This document shows, piece after piece, positions 33,531 through 46,620 of a DNA stretch of 64,000 nucleotides. The notes under the pieces are model-generated. The model searched no databases and was not told the DNA's origin. It saw only the letters and a list, made by a program, of their open reading frames with translations. Position 1 is the first letter of the stretch, and every line of letters starts with the position of its first letter. The translations under genes were made by a program, and so were the position numbers. Source of the stretch: Acanthosepion lycidas (taxonomy: Eukaryota; Mollusca; Cephalopoda; Sepiida; Sepiidae); contig OZ010580.1 of the NCBI GenBank assembly GCA_963932145.1, positions 1,334,110 through 1,398,109 on the forward strand, in the 5' to 3' direction.

Positions 33531-35900
33531 AGTAATGCATGATTAGCAATGAAATTTTTACCGAATAAAGATTAGGGTGTAATGCATAAATATTATACAA
33601 AGTTACAAAAATATAGTGTATCAATTTCACTGCGCAGTACAAGACCGTTCTTCTTGTCACAAATCAATTACCTATATGGGACATACTACCACCTCCTTTA
33701 GCAGACGCCTCACGTGTCACTTCTCAGACCAAAGTGCTATAAAATACATCTATCAACCCTTAATTTACAAGAACCCGTAAGAAAAATTCTAGTCGAAAAC
33801 ACTATAATTTGGATCTTGTTTTGTCGAATAGTGTACATTCATCGGTGTTTTTCTGTTACATTCTTTGGGGTAGTCAATCGTTCTTTGCCTCGACTTTTCA
33901 CTGGAAGATGCGATGAAAGGTTGTTCTTACTTCAATGAAAACACTGGCTGAGAATCAGGACTAAATGCAGCAAACCACTGTATACTATCACGTTTATAGT
34001 AGAAATGCACAGGCCAACCTGCGGGAAAAGTGTTTGGATAAGAGAGAGCGAATTAGCGACTGTGGAAATGGATTGGATTTCTTCTTGTAAATGTAGTGCT
34101 TAGTATCTTCATTTGAAAAAAAAAGCGGGTCAATTGTTGCAGTCTTCTGATGTTGCAGTCGACCTTACAACTTTTGAAATTATGGCAATTTACAGTCTAT
34201 GACCATAATGGCCATTCCTCTGACCTGTCGACAACGCGTGACATTGATGGAGAGAATGGCCTTGAAAGCTTGAGTTAAAAACGCGTTGCACCCCCCCCCC
34301 CAAAAAAAAACAGCAAAAATACGCTTACTTGATTAAGAGTTCTGTGATGAAATCCAAACATGAAGAAAGTATTCGTCAGGATTTCTCGCATCTCTTTTTG
34401 ATAACAATGGTTTTTCACAGCCGTTGCAGTGGAATGAAATGTACGGATTACTTTAAAATTCAGAATCTCTTTTGAATGCAGTGAATGATAATTTGAACCG
34501 CCAGTGTAGTCGATTTTATGAAAAATGGGTGACATTGACCTGGAAAAATTGTTTCACAAGATTTGCCTCAATTCTGCAATGAGAATAGGTGATTAGCAAT
34601 AGAAACATAGAGCTAAAGAATTCCTATGACTTTTGCGATTACATTTTTCGTTAATAAACTTGGCTAAACATCGCATTGCTACTGTTCCTTACTAAACTAG
34701 GGATTGTTTGAAAAGCCGAGAAAAGATTCAGCAAATTAAAAGTAATAAAAATTTACCCGAGATTTACAGTAAGAGATGACAATTTATCACGGTTAGCAAA
34801 GATGTTTTTTGGAAATGAAAAAGATCGCCCTACCACAGCTATGACGAAAGGGAGAATTATGCTTTGTGCGCAGAAATGTCAGTTTCAGTCACTAAAGAGG
34901 TCGGCCTCGTGAGTATTTCTGGGGAAAAACACTTGTGTTGGTCCGAGCCACTGAAAGCATCTGAGAATGATTATAATTAGCAAACACTGGTCGAAGAACA
35001 GCGAAGATGTCAAGACACACAGACATAGTTAAGAAGACAACCATGTTTACCTTTTAACCATAGTTGTTTTTCTTTAGATAAAACTGGAGATAAATGCTTC
35101 GAACCGCGTTGCTCGTTGCACCCCATTCACGTATATTTCCTTGTTCTCTTTCATTTTTGGTTCATTTAAAAAAACTCCAAAGGAAAACCTGACTAAGAAG
35201 CAGATGTAAAGAAAATGACGATAATTAATTCATTTTTTATGAAAGGACAAATCATTGGGGAATTCGCATTATACGGACTTTTTGAAATATTCACTGGCTG
35301 CTGATAATGAGTGAAAAAATGTCTCTCTGATCACCAAAGGAATCAAACTAAGAAAAATGGCGCAATTTATGTGAAAAGATACATAATTAGTATGTAAAGA
35401 AAAAATATAAAAGAAAAAAGACAATAAAACTTACAGGCTTTATTTATATCTAAAATAGACTTTCATTTAAGAGTCAGTATATATTGATTTGACTTTATTT
35501 AGATTTGCTATGTGATCATGTGATAAAATCGTGTGTGCCTAAAACATATTTGTCGGCCAGTTGATATTCTATTAAAATCAGTGGTAAAAGAACAACTGAT
35601 CCTTTTGAAAGAAGATCAAAATTATAGACATAAAATACTGGCAGGATATCTGTAAGTTGAAGTAAGCAGCACACATGTAAAAAAGAAAATTTCTTTTCTG
35701 TATGCGGACAATATGATTATTCATAACATCCTATCTTTTTCTTGCCTTAATCCCGCGCCTTTTTTTTTGTTTATATCCTAATATTATTAAACGTTAACTT
35801 ATAATTATAATGTGCAATATTGAAACAAAAATACAATTCATGGCGCCTACCCACTCCTTTTTACTCGTATTGCTTGATGCTTACGATTTGTAAATTTTTT
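33531..35900. other. unassigned sequence
   Basis: No gene was recognised. A (C)10(A)9 run lies at 34291-34310. Short frames at 33714 (+) and 34275 (-) have no motif. Confidence 0.45.
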
Positions 35901-35904
35901 TTTT

Positions 35905-36238
35905 TAACTTAAATCGTTTTTTCCAACGGAAAATTTTTTTTTACATTATTCGGACAATTGTCCTCATCTTTGTCACCATATTTATTACAACGTTTTGGCC
36001 GTTGTACGCTCCGGCCTTCTTCAGGTGGTTGGAATGTCGAAATGAACACTTTATTTCGCTCCCTGGGGTAGACTGTTCTAGTTCCACGTGTCATGCTTTA
36101 ATGGATGTCACTTATCAGTTATCTCCTGTTAATTTTCCCTCTGAAAGTTCTACACTGCCTTAACCTGGTATTGAACTCACACTCTTTGGGTCCTGTCACC
36201 GGATCCAACTAACGCCTTTATCCACAGTGCCATGTGTC
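35905..36238 (-). mobile_element. tRNA-derived SINE, full-length-like
   Basis: On the minus strand the head has an A-box-like 'ggcactgtggataaaggcg' (about 36230-36212) and a B-box-like 'gagttcaataccagg' (about 36178-36164). A body follows with 'ggagcgaaataaagtgttc', then 'acctgaagaaggccggagcg', 'aaaacgttgtaataaatatg' and a 3' end 'gtccgaataatgtaa' plus T/A-rich tail near 35905. Copies of the body occur at 36239-36375 (+), 37015-37110 (-), 41563-41675 (+) and 48415-48600 (+). Transcription would be by Pol III. Mobilising partner unknown. Confidence 0.85.
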
Positions 36239-36375
36239 CTTGAGGAACCACCTGAAGAAGGCCGGAGCGTACAACGACCGAAACGTTGTAATAAATATGG
36301 TGACAAAGATGAGGGCAATAGTCCGAATAATGTAAATAATGTACATAATACCTCATCTCAGAAATATAGACAGAT
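36239..36375 (+). mobile_element. SINE 3' body, opposite orientation
   Basis: 'ccacctgaagaaggccggag', 'gaccgaaacgttgtaataaa' and 'gtccgaataatgtaaataatg' repeat the 3' half of the SINE at 35905-36238, but on the plus strand. The tRNA-type head therefore sits between two outward-facing bodies, forming a fold-back arrangement of about 100-bp arms. Confidence 0.88.
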
Positions 36376-37014
36376 ACTATCTTTTTTTGTCCGTTGTAAC
36401 CCTTGCCTTATTCTCGCGCCTTTTGACTTTTGTTGTTTGTGTCCTTTATTCACTCAAATAAGTTACTCACTTTTTGCTCTGCTTCTTTAACCTTCAGAGA
36501 GTTAAATTCTCTCTTTCCTCATTATGCGTCTCATTGTGAGTGTAAGCAGTAGTTTCAATGTATTTCCTATTTTTCTTAAACCTTTCTCATTACTCTGATG
36601 TATTCCCAGCATACATCAGTAGAATTTCATATCTTTCGCTTCAAATTACTTTATCAACTTTGAGAAAATTGTTTATCATCCACTGTCATGTAGGAGATGA
36701 TATATTGTATAGCTGTCCGATGCGTTTCTTTATTTCAAAGGACATTTTCCTATTTGTTAATTAATGGTAAGAGCAATCCGACTAATGAGGTCTAGGTGTC
36801 GAAGACTGTAACGTATCAAGACTATTTCATTTTCGATTATGGCAATAAAACCATTTTTCATTCCCAGTGTTCATCATGCTCCAAAGGACAATGTTACGCA
36901 AAAAAGAAATACAGATTTTTAAACACTGACAACTGTATCTGTCTAAAATTAAGTGTTTGAATACCCACGCAGTGTGTTCTAAGTAAAGCATTTAAACACT
37001 GACATATATTTACT
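36376..37014. other. unassigned sequence
   Basis: Nothing recognised. Confidence 0.5.
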
Positions 37015-37110
37015 TGCAGTATTTACATTATTCGGACTGATATGCTCATCTTCATTGCCATATTCGCAACGTTTCGGCACGTTTTACCCTCTGGCCTTCT
37101 TCAGAAGAGA
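37015..37110 (-). mobile_element. SINE 3' body fragment
   Basis: The reverse complement reads 'ctgaagaaggccagagggt', 'tgccgaaacgttgcgaatatgg' and 'cagtccgaataatgtaa', a diverged copy of the SINE body at 36239. It lacks the head. Confidence 0.85.
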
Positions 37111-38028
37111 AGAATGAAGAGAATGAAATGAAGTGGAGAGAACAAATGAAATGAAGTCAAAATATTTATCTTTAAGGTTAAGTAATTAAGTTCAGACGAT
37201 TATATAAGGGGTTAAGTGCTTAACATGAAGTGTTTAGACAATGAGAAAACATTTATTTCCCTGAATTAATGTGGAACCCACTCTCCTAGTTTCTGAATTT
37301 CTAATAAATTTAAATACTTCAATTGATTATTTGCACAAAGAGAGAACTGTTTTAAATGAATTCCTTAACATTGTACAAGAATAACTTCGAAAACTTTTGT
37401 AATAAGAAATAAAATACAAATTTAGAATATTGTAATGACATTGTGAAAACGTTCCATTAAAAGGTCAACAAGTGACGAATTTGTTGATAAGAAAAGTCTT
37501 TCCATTTTGTCTGTCCTCACGTTAAGATTTCAGATAAGATGATTGCTTAATACGTAGTTGCACGAGTGAATTTAAAATGTTCACGTTAAAGGAGATGAAA
37601 AAGAAGAAAAAGTAAATGAAAAAAACTTCTAAACCTACATATAGTTAGTGGAGACAGAAGTATTTATCGGCCGAAACTTTAAAATCATTAAAGATGAAGA
37701 CAACACTCATAGGAATATTTTGATGTCAGAACGTGATCATTTAGTAGGATATTGACAGGTCAGACCGAGTAACCACAAATTTTAGTTGAGAAAAATGTTT
37801 TGATTGTGAAGATAATTTCCTCTTGTGGACTTTTATGTTGATCAACTCTTATCAGTTGGACAAGATGGACTTGATAGTTTCTAACTTTTTGTCCTTCAGG
37901 GATAGAGACTCATATCATGTTTAATTATCAGACTATGAGATAAGTGAAGTTTATATATATCTTTATCAGATTGAAGATTTACCTCAAATTAACACGCAGA
38001 ATATTAAAAGTAAAGCGAAGCGAACATT
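37111..38028. other. unassigned sequence
   Basis: No gene or element recognised. Confidence 0.5.
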
Positions 38029-38062
38029 CTTTCTTTCTTTCTTTTTCTTTCTTTCTTTCTTT
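38029..38062. repeat. (TTTC)n microsatellite
   Basis: About eight TTTC units with one interruption. Confidence 0.93.
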
Positions 38063-38653
38063 AAAATTAAACACTTCTCGATTTTTAAGCTTTTTTATGT
38101 AACTTTTTTCGTCATTCTTCTCAAATTGGTTCCCAAAACTTTTCTTCTCTTTCATTCTTATTTTATGTCTTTTTGTTTTTATTTTTTATTTAGAATTAAA
38201 GAAACTAAAAAACAACAACCTGTCTCCATTTATGGGATGAGCACACATGGGCACACAACTCTGGCTGAATCTACTTGGGTATGGTGATTAAAAAAGCAAA
38301 TTCCAAATTATCGTGCAACACAAAGAGGATGCTGCACGAAAAATGGTCTTGCAACTGTCAACAAACATCACCATTTACTAGATAGCTTTTGTGTTTTCCC
38401 TGTTTTCTTTTTTTTTTTTGTTTTTTTTTTTTTGTTTCAAACGTATTTCCCGCAAGTTTCAAACTTACCTCATCGTCTGCTTTCGATTTTACGGTATATT
38501 CGTCTTTTTTACCAGTTTTATATATTCTTTCTTTTTGAGATATTTGAGTTTTCTTTTTAATTATTTTCTCTTTTATTTCAAGTTTTTGAATTCTTATGTT
38601 CATTTTTTTCCTGTGACTTTTCATTTGCTCTCTTTCTATCTCGGTCTATTCAC

Positions 38654-38654
<1 letters not shown>
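38063..38654. other. unassigned, T-rich sequence
   Basis: No gene. T-homopolymers lie at 38408-38436. Confidence 0.5.

Positions 38655-38729
<75 letters not shown>
38655..38729. repeat. (ATCT)n microsatellite
   Basis: About 18 ATCT units. Confidence 0.97.
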
Positions 38730-38842
38730 CCATATTCCCCTTTTCATTTCAATGCGACATTTTTTTTCATTTTCCTAAAACTGCGCAAACAACAAAACAT
38801 ACTTTCAGTCCTTTTCTTTTGCTTTCGTTCATCTTAGTATTC

Positions 38843-40392
<1,550 letters not shown>

Positions 40393-40436
40393 TTGTTTGT
40401 TTGTTTGTTTGTTTGTTTGTTTCTTTCTTTCTTTCT
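40393..40436. repeat. (TTTG)n(TTTC)n microsatellite
   Basis: About seven TTTG units followed by three TTTC units. Confidence 0.95.
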
Positions 40437-40947
40437 AATCCCATACAAATTAACATATTATTTTATTTTTCGTCCTACATATAAACCATTTTAAACCTAC
40501 CATACTTCGTTTCACCCCCTTGAACATCCCAAGAATCCTATTTACCATAATTCCTCACTATATTTGCCACATTTCTATTCAACTTCTCAGACTTGGAAAC
40601 GCCTCCATCTTCTGAAAACTTCTTTCAGTTTTCTCTGTTCTAGCGAGAATTGCATTCGTGCTGACATGAAAGGCGACCATCAATTACCGTTGGCGTTTTT
40701 CTATTTTCGTCAAGTTCTTTTGTAATAAAATCAACAAGGCTCATTTAATGAGTAACAGTTATGCAAATAGAATATTTTTTCAACTTCTTTCATAAGACGG
40801 AGGTTTAGATTTTAGGGTTCGGATCTCAGAAGAGAGAGAGATTCGTTAAAAAACACTCTTTATCTATGTCTATCTCCGGTTGCAAAATGCGCATCCCACG
40901 AAGGCATTTTTTTATGCAGGTTCACAACAAAAACAAAACAAAACATG
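40437..40947. other. unassigned sequence
   Basis: Nothing recognised. Confidence 0.5.
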
Positions 40948-41079
40948 TATATATATATATATGAATGATAAAATATAGTTTTAAGGTATGCTATATTTAT
41001 GGGTTTAAGTACTCAATAGCAGTGATATAGCATATATATATGTAAATATAAAAGTGGACAATGTATATCCGATTCAGCG

Positions 41080-41106
<27 letters not shown>
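40948..41106 (-). mobile_element. hairpin-type repeat fragment between (TA)n runs
   Basis: After a short TA run, 'gttttaaggtatgctatatttatgggttt', 'gcagtgatatagc' and 'aaatataaaagtggaca' match the outer part of the copies at 829, 14923 and 61566. The hammerhead-like core is missing and a second TA run follows at 41080. Orientation is inferred from the other copies. Confidence 0.75.
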
Positions 41107-41110
<4 letters not shown>

Positions 41111-41223
41111 CCTTGTGCAGGTATGCAGAAAATAGAAAAGAACACGTTGGGTGCATAATCCGGGGTTCCTTAGTATTTTTGTTTTTATTTTTAAAAAACA
41201 GTGCTCCATACAGAAGTAGAGCT

Positions 41224-41529
41224 TATATTATAATAATATTTTTTGTTTAAAAATATGATTCCTTCGCTACATAAGAGTTCTCATGTTTCAAAAACGTGAG
41301 CCGAAATCATCCAAATAATTAATAAAATTAAGTTGGATTGAGGTGTTTAGTCACGTTTCATCTTCAAGCGAAATTTTAGGAATCCTAAAATTTCGCTTGA
41401 AGATGAAACGTGACTAAACACCTCAATCCAACTTAATTTTATTAATTATTTGGATGATTTCGGCTCACGTTTTTGAAACATGAGAACTCTTATGTAGCGA
41501 AGGAATCATATTTTTAAACAAAAAATATT

Positions 41530-41540
<11 letters not shown>
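41224..41540. repeat. perfect 317-bp palindrome
   Basis: The arms 41224-41381 and 41383-41540 are exact reverse complements by eye, 158 bp each, around a single unpaired base at 41382. The centre reads 'ttttaggaatcctaaaa'. There is no loop and no open frame worth noting. The right arm runs into a TA microsatellite. It may be a recent MITE-like fold-back element, a palindromic duplication, or an assembly or library hairpin artefact. Such perfect identity implies a very young event in a region where every other repeat is diverged. Confidence 0.93.
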
Positions 41541-41561
<21 letters not shown>

Positions 41562-41562
41562 T
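41538..41562. repeat. (TA)n microsatellite
   Basis: Short TA run at the right end of the palindrome. Confidence 0.93.
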
Positions 41563-41675
41563 AGCTGGCCAGAAAATAAAGGGCTTAGTTCGAAATTCAA
41601 ATCAGTTGAAGAAGGCCGGAGCATACGAATCCGAATAGTCGTCAATATAGCAATAAAGATGAATGCAACAAATAT
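41563..41675 (+). mobile_element. SINE 3' body fragment
   Basis: 'aataaagggcttagttcgaaattcaa', 'ttgaagaaggccggagc' and 'caataaagatgaatgcaac' match the SINE body at 35905-36238. The tRNA head is not present. Confidence 0.75.
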
Positions 41676-41985
41676 GTGTGTGTGCTTGTCTCTGTATGTG
41701 TCTGTGTCTGGTCATACACATTTGGGTGCGGATGTTAGCACCTAAGACATTGAATGCATCCGTAGGTATTATTCTCCCATGATACTTGATTTGCTAGATT
41801 GAAAACGCTTTAGGCATAAGTTGGAATTCGTAGATAAAATGTAAAAATTGCTTTTTCCCTAAAATCAATGATATCGATTTTTGAAGTTAAGACTTTTTGG
41901 GGAGTAGGGCAGGGAAATTAGTTACTTCTGAAAATAGAGGTGCATTGATCAGGGCATATACACGGCGAAAAGAGTGGGAAGGCAA
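41676..41985. other. unassigned sequence
   Basis: Nothing recognised. A short TG run lies at 41677-41720. Confidence 0.5.
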
Positions 41986-42720
41986 TGAAAACGGTATTCC
42001 AAAAGGCTGAGGAAAGAATAGAAAAAGAGAACGGTATAATAAAGTAAAAGAAACAAAGAAAGAAAGGTTGTAACTATAAGAAAGGAAAGAATTAATGAAA
42101 GAAAAGAGAAGAAAAAAATTAAGATTAAAATAAAACAAAGTGGAATGAAAGCTAGAAAAAATATGGAATAAAAGAGGAAAGTATGAAAGAGAAAAAATGA
42201 GAAATGAAAGAAAACAAGAAATAAGTAAGAAGAAAGAAAACGAAAGAAAAGGGATAAAGACAAACAGAAAGAAAGACGAACAAGAAAAAACTATGAAGGA
42301 AAGAAAATACAAAAAAGAAATAAGAGATGTTAGAAGAAAAGTAAGAAAGAAAAGAAAGACTTGTTTGTACTTCATTTCAACAAAATCGAGACGGACAAAC
42401 AAAAGTAAGAAAAAGTGAAGAAAAATATGAAGACACAAGATGAGAGAAAGAAAAACAAGAAAACAAATGAGAAAAAGAAAAACAAGAGAAGAAAAAACGA
42501 AGAAAGAAAAAGAGAGAAAGAAAAGTAAAGGAGAGGAAAGACTGCTATACGAAAAGAAAGCCAAACAAGGGAAAAAAGAAAGAAAAAGGAAGAAATGAGT
42601 AGAAAGAAAAAAATGAAAGGAATGAAAACAAACAAGAGAAAAGGAAAAGCAGATAAGAAATAGGAAGGAATAACAGGAATGAAGTAAAGCGAGAAAAATT
42701 GTAAACGAAGCTGACAAAGA
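41986..42720 (+). repeat. polypurine tract (GAAA-rich), about 730 bp
   Basis: The plus strand is almost all A and G, with irregular gaaa/aaag/gaag units. The complementary strand therefore shows a 276-codon open frame made of Phe, Ser, Leu and Tyr. That is an artefact of composition, not a membrane protein. It is capable of triplex formation. Confidence 0.93.
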
Positions 42721-42874
42721 AAGAAATTTGGTTGGTTGAAGTCGTTTTGTTTGCGATCCACTTATTTGTTATCGAAGCAAATTTAAAGCGGGAAAAACCG
42801 TTCCATCGGACGAATAGAAATTTTTGTTGAAATAAACCGATTTCGAAAATCACATCAGACTCGACGCTGAAAAT
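42721..42874. other. unassigned sequence beside polypurine tract
   Basis: 'aatagaaatttttgttg' and 'actcgacgc' loosely resemble the segment after the other polypurine tract ('aatatggaaattttcgttgg', 'actcgacg' at 14711-14748). They may share an origin. Confidence 0.35.
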
Positions 42875-42968
42875 TGCAAAACAAAACAAAAAACAAAAAA
42901 CAAAAAAAACAAAAACAAAAAACAAAAAACAAAAAAAACAAAAACAAAAAAAATCAAACAAACAAAAA
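42875..42968. repeat. (CAAAA)n-type low-complexity run
   Basis: Irregular C plus A4-8 units. Confidence 0.93.
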
Positions 42969-44140
42969 CGAATGAATCAGAAAGGAAATAGAAAGAAAAT
43001 TAAAATCCAAATAAAACATTTATATCTTATAAAACACAAGGGATAAAGAATGAGTAGAAAAAGTGAAAGAAGGTAATGAAAACAAATAGGAATCCCCCAC
43101 CTTCACTGATTGATGAAAGGAAGTCAAGGAAGGGTTCTTGTCAAGCACGCAGCGTGTTGGGCAACGACAAAAAACAAAAGCCTTCAATCAAAAAAGGAGA
43201 AAGAAAATAGACAATCTCAACAAAAAAGAAATTTCAAGTAAATAAATAAATATGCCGTCGCTTGTTCATTGGTGTGTTTCAAATGATCGTCAGAATAGAG
43301 TTGAGTAGTTTTATCAAACAAGAAGCGATTAAATTGACAATCTAAGAACCTGGAAATAGGCATTGAATTATTTTTCTCCTCCGACCAGGTCTGAAACAAA
43401 AGAAACCAGATGAAAAAAATACCTAAAAATGAAGCATGAGATCATGTCATTGTTGATGTTAGAGATTTTAGCCAATTTGCAGTTTCATCGTCTTTCTTTG
43501 TTCTATTCTTTGGAAACATTTTAATCAAAACAGATTACGAAGACGTCAAAGACAATGATTAAAATTTCCCAAAGGCGACTTGTTTCTTTGTTGGCAAATA
43601 TAAACAGCTAAATCGCGCCAAGATGAGAAAATTGTGGTTTGGATGCTAACCGACGGAAAGTGTTATATTTAACAACCGCAACATCTGAAATAAGATTTGT
43701 TTCTTGAATATGTTTTATCAGACTTCTGGATACTGTTGTTATCCACTGAGATCTTTTATTTTAGTTATCATGGCAGCTCACACGACCTTGTATATCGAGA
43801 TATTTTAAAAGATACAACAAAAAATCCGCCTTAGTTACTTATATTATCTAATTTTAAAATAGAAAACGAAAACTTTACTTATATGGACAATTTTTAACAT
43901 CAGAATGCGTTCCAATAATTGTCAAATATTTTTAATGTTTTTAATTCTGTGCAGAAGTTCTATGGGGAGTTCTTTAACTTGGGCTGAAGTAAATTTTTCC
44001 GAGAAAAAATAACATTGACTTTAAACGCAGGAACAATGAACCTATAAACTTTTATTCTAGATTTTATTTTGGCTTCAAGCTGTAGTTTGATCATGACATG
44101 TCACTCTACGAGAGCTAGCCGTACCATGTAACACAGAACT
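42969..44140. other. unassigned sequence
   Basis: No gene or element recognised. Confidence 0.5.
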
Positions 44141-44556
44141 ATCAGCCCCACGGTTGAGTCAGGCTTTTCTGGCGAGGAAGGTGGCTAAAAACTGAGCCAA
44201 AAACCCCCACCAAAAAACCCCAAAACTCTCAAAGGGTGGATGAAAATTGTTTATGGATAAAGGCCATCTCGCATAATGGGGTAGACTTGTTTCCATAGAT
44301 ATGGGAGATATGGGACTGCAGTGATGACAATCCTTCACTGGGCGAAGGGCTTTTTAGAGTGGTCGATGGCCAGGGCGGAATCAACGAACGCGTGTCCGTA
44401 ACTAAGCGAATCTTCAGGTTTGACATCTACTTGCTCAAGACGCACTACACCTATCTTTCTGGCCATATGGAGGGAACTCGGCTGCACATTGATCCTACGA
44501 CCACACCCTTTCTCATAGAACTGATGATGACGATAATGATGATGATGACATTTTGT
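44141..44556. mobile_element. GC-richer block ending in (GAT)n, unclassified
   Basis: About 400 bp with higher G+C than its surroundings and an end rich in GAT/GATGAT at 44520-44550. Both features also mark the collapsed LINE derivative at 59440-59870. No protein motif is secure in any frame. It is probably a non-autonomous retroelement. Confidence 0.4.
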
Positions 44557-45382
44557 GTTACATTGTTCCCGCACAATTTCTGACCCATTTTAATTGCATG
44601 TTCTTAAAGTTTTGACGTTGTTTCGTGTCTAGCGGCATTTTCAAAGATCGATTGTAATTAACCTTAACTGGGAAGAATGATATTTTCTGAACTTCTTCTT
44701 AACCTCAGCTGACTAGTGTCCTAGTAATTCTTCTTTTATTTGAATGTAGGTTATCGTCTGCTTGTTACTTTCTTCTAAGAAGTATTAATGGCTTCTCTTA
44801 GTGACAGGTAATTTGCAAATGCTCTAATAATTAGATCTAGGGTCGTCGAAAATGTGTGCTGTTCTCTGTCAAGAACAAGTTTTTTTAGGCTTTACTCTCA
44901 ATTTTATTACCATTTTCTAGACCAGTGACATCCAATTCTTATCTACGATGATTAAATTGCGAACCCATTTGAATTTCATAGTTAAAAAAAATGAAACTTT
45001 TGTCTGTTATTCTACCATTTGTTTGCATAATTAAATTCAAGCCCCTTAAACAATTCTTAGAAATTAGTATTTTGACCTTTTTTAACTTTGACATCAGAAT
45101 TTAAACATTGACTTCCGACATTTTAACTTTGATTTTAGACACGTTTAAAACGATTGATATTGAAAATACTTTGCATTTTACTATCTTGCTCTTCAATTTT
45201 TGATTCCTGAAAAGATTTTTTAAAATATTTATGATGGAGAAAAAACTGAATAAATTTTTATTTTCTAATTTCTTCTGATCTGTTCATGGAACATTTTTAG
45301 ACTTTATTCTGCATTTGCGGTGGAATCTCTCATTGAACACGAAAAAAGGCATTCAAATAACAATAAAAGCAAACGAATCATT
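44557..45382. other. unassigned AT-rich sequence
   Basis: No gene or element recognised. Confidence 0.5.
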
Positions 45383-46620
45383 TTATTTATAAGATGCAAA
45401 CCTCCTGAACTGCTCACTGGTGAATGCGGTGCCATTGTCGGTTAATATCTCCGTTGGGGGGCCACGTTCAAGGAAGATACTGTTTAACTGACTGATGATG
45501 GTGGCTGCATCTTGCCGACGCAGCAGCCGCCATATCGCAAACCTGGATGGACCGCAATCAATGAGCATCAGGAAATCCTCGCCGTTGTGGTGAGTAACGT
45601 CTATCGCCAGCCGGCTCCAGTGGTTCCTCACGCTCAGCTGCCCTTTCTTCCAGCGGACGGGTGCTGTGTTTATAGACTGGCACGCCACGCAGTTTCTGAC
45701 CACTCTTCTGACGTCTGTCTTTTGTACTCCTGGGTCAACCAACTTGGCGAAATACAGGGTCCGCTTGACTCCAGGGTGCCCGCTTTGTTGGTGGACTTCT
45801 TTGATTCGATTAGATCAAACGGAACTCATGGATGCAGCGCAGGCGGGTTGCACGGGCTCAATAGCTTTCTTAGTGGCGTCAAGCCACCTTTGGGGCACCC
45901 TCGTTAAACAATCTGCCTTGTTGAGGCTAGATTTGACTAGGGACACCTCCATTGTCAGTGCGTACTCTTGCACCAGCTTCACAATCGTGTCGAGCCGTCG
46001 TCGGATAAGTATCTCGCTGGTGGCTTTAGTCCGCACCCTGGCGCTCCCGGTAAGGGTATCCGAGATCCACTTATAGACGCAAGCGGAATCCGTGAACAGA
46101 CGCAGGGATCCAGAGGATCGCCAAGTTGATCCCCTTGATGACAGCATCGAGCTCCGCTAGGTTTATGTGCTGGGAGTCCTTTTCTGGACGTAACCAGCAA
46201 GCATCTTCCAACACGGCTCCATCGTGAACTATCGATACGCCGGTTGCAAGAGAGCTTGCGTCAACTCACACACCGAGGTCTTGGCTGTCGACGCACCATC
46301 TGCCCCGCGCTGGGTCTTCCTTGCCTACTCTAGCGAGGACCTCCCTCATCATGGTGTTGAGAGGGGCGTCGTTAACTTCGTCATACCATCCAGTGGTGAC
46401 ATCAGATGCTCTCCGCTTGATGAACGCCACCGCAACACGCAGCCAGTCACCTACAGGAAGGTGCCCGTCGGAAAATGTCTGACACGATGCAACGCAAAGC
46501 AATGTACACCGAATACGGGTGTAATGCCCTTCTGCCAATTTCTCCAAACGACCTGCTTTTATGGAGCCCAGACACACTTCATTAGCATGCGTGTAACGCG
46601 ACTTTGCGTGACTGCATGAG
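45383..46620 (-). mobile_element. LTR-retrotransposon pol fragment: RNase H and integrase
   Basis: The minus strand encodes an RNase H region with VDASSLATGVSI (about 46255), NLAELDAVIKG, LFTDSACVYKW (about 46110-46078) and NKADCLTRVPQRW. After about 100 bp it continues into an integrase: the NCVACQSI half of the zinc finger, the first catalytic Asp in RLAIDVTHH, DCGPSRFAIWRLLRR and the second Asp in ILTDNGTAFTSEQF (45442-45422). The third catalytic residue (Glu) and the integrase C-terminus are absent, because the fragment stops at 45383 against AT-rich DNA. Motif order (RNase H then integrase) fits Ty3/Gypsy-type elements; BEL/Pao is less likely. At least two frame changes lie in the RNase H part. 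No LTR, gag, protease or RT is visible. Its G+C is much higher than its flanks, suggesting a younger insertion. Confidence 0.87.

Noticed and set aside
33471..35280. Complete Tc1-like transposon
   Set aside because: Only one terminus-like sequence is seen. No transposase motifs (DDE, HTH) could be read in any frame of the following 1.8 kb.
41887..42717. 276-codon open frame on the minus strand, looks like a multi-pass membrane protein
   Set aside because: It is the complement of a polypurine tract. Only Phe, Ser, Leu, Tyr and a few others occur, with no conserved pattern, and other frames of the tract are open too.
44229..44583. Coding exon in a GC-richer block
   Set aside because: Open frames on both strands overlap, none exceeds 80 codons and none has a recognised motif; the GAT-rich end suggests a retroelement tail.
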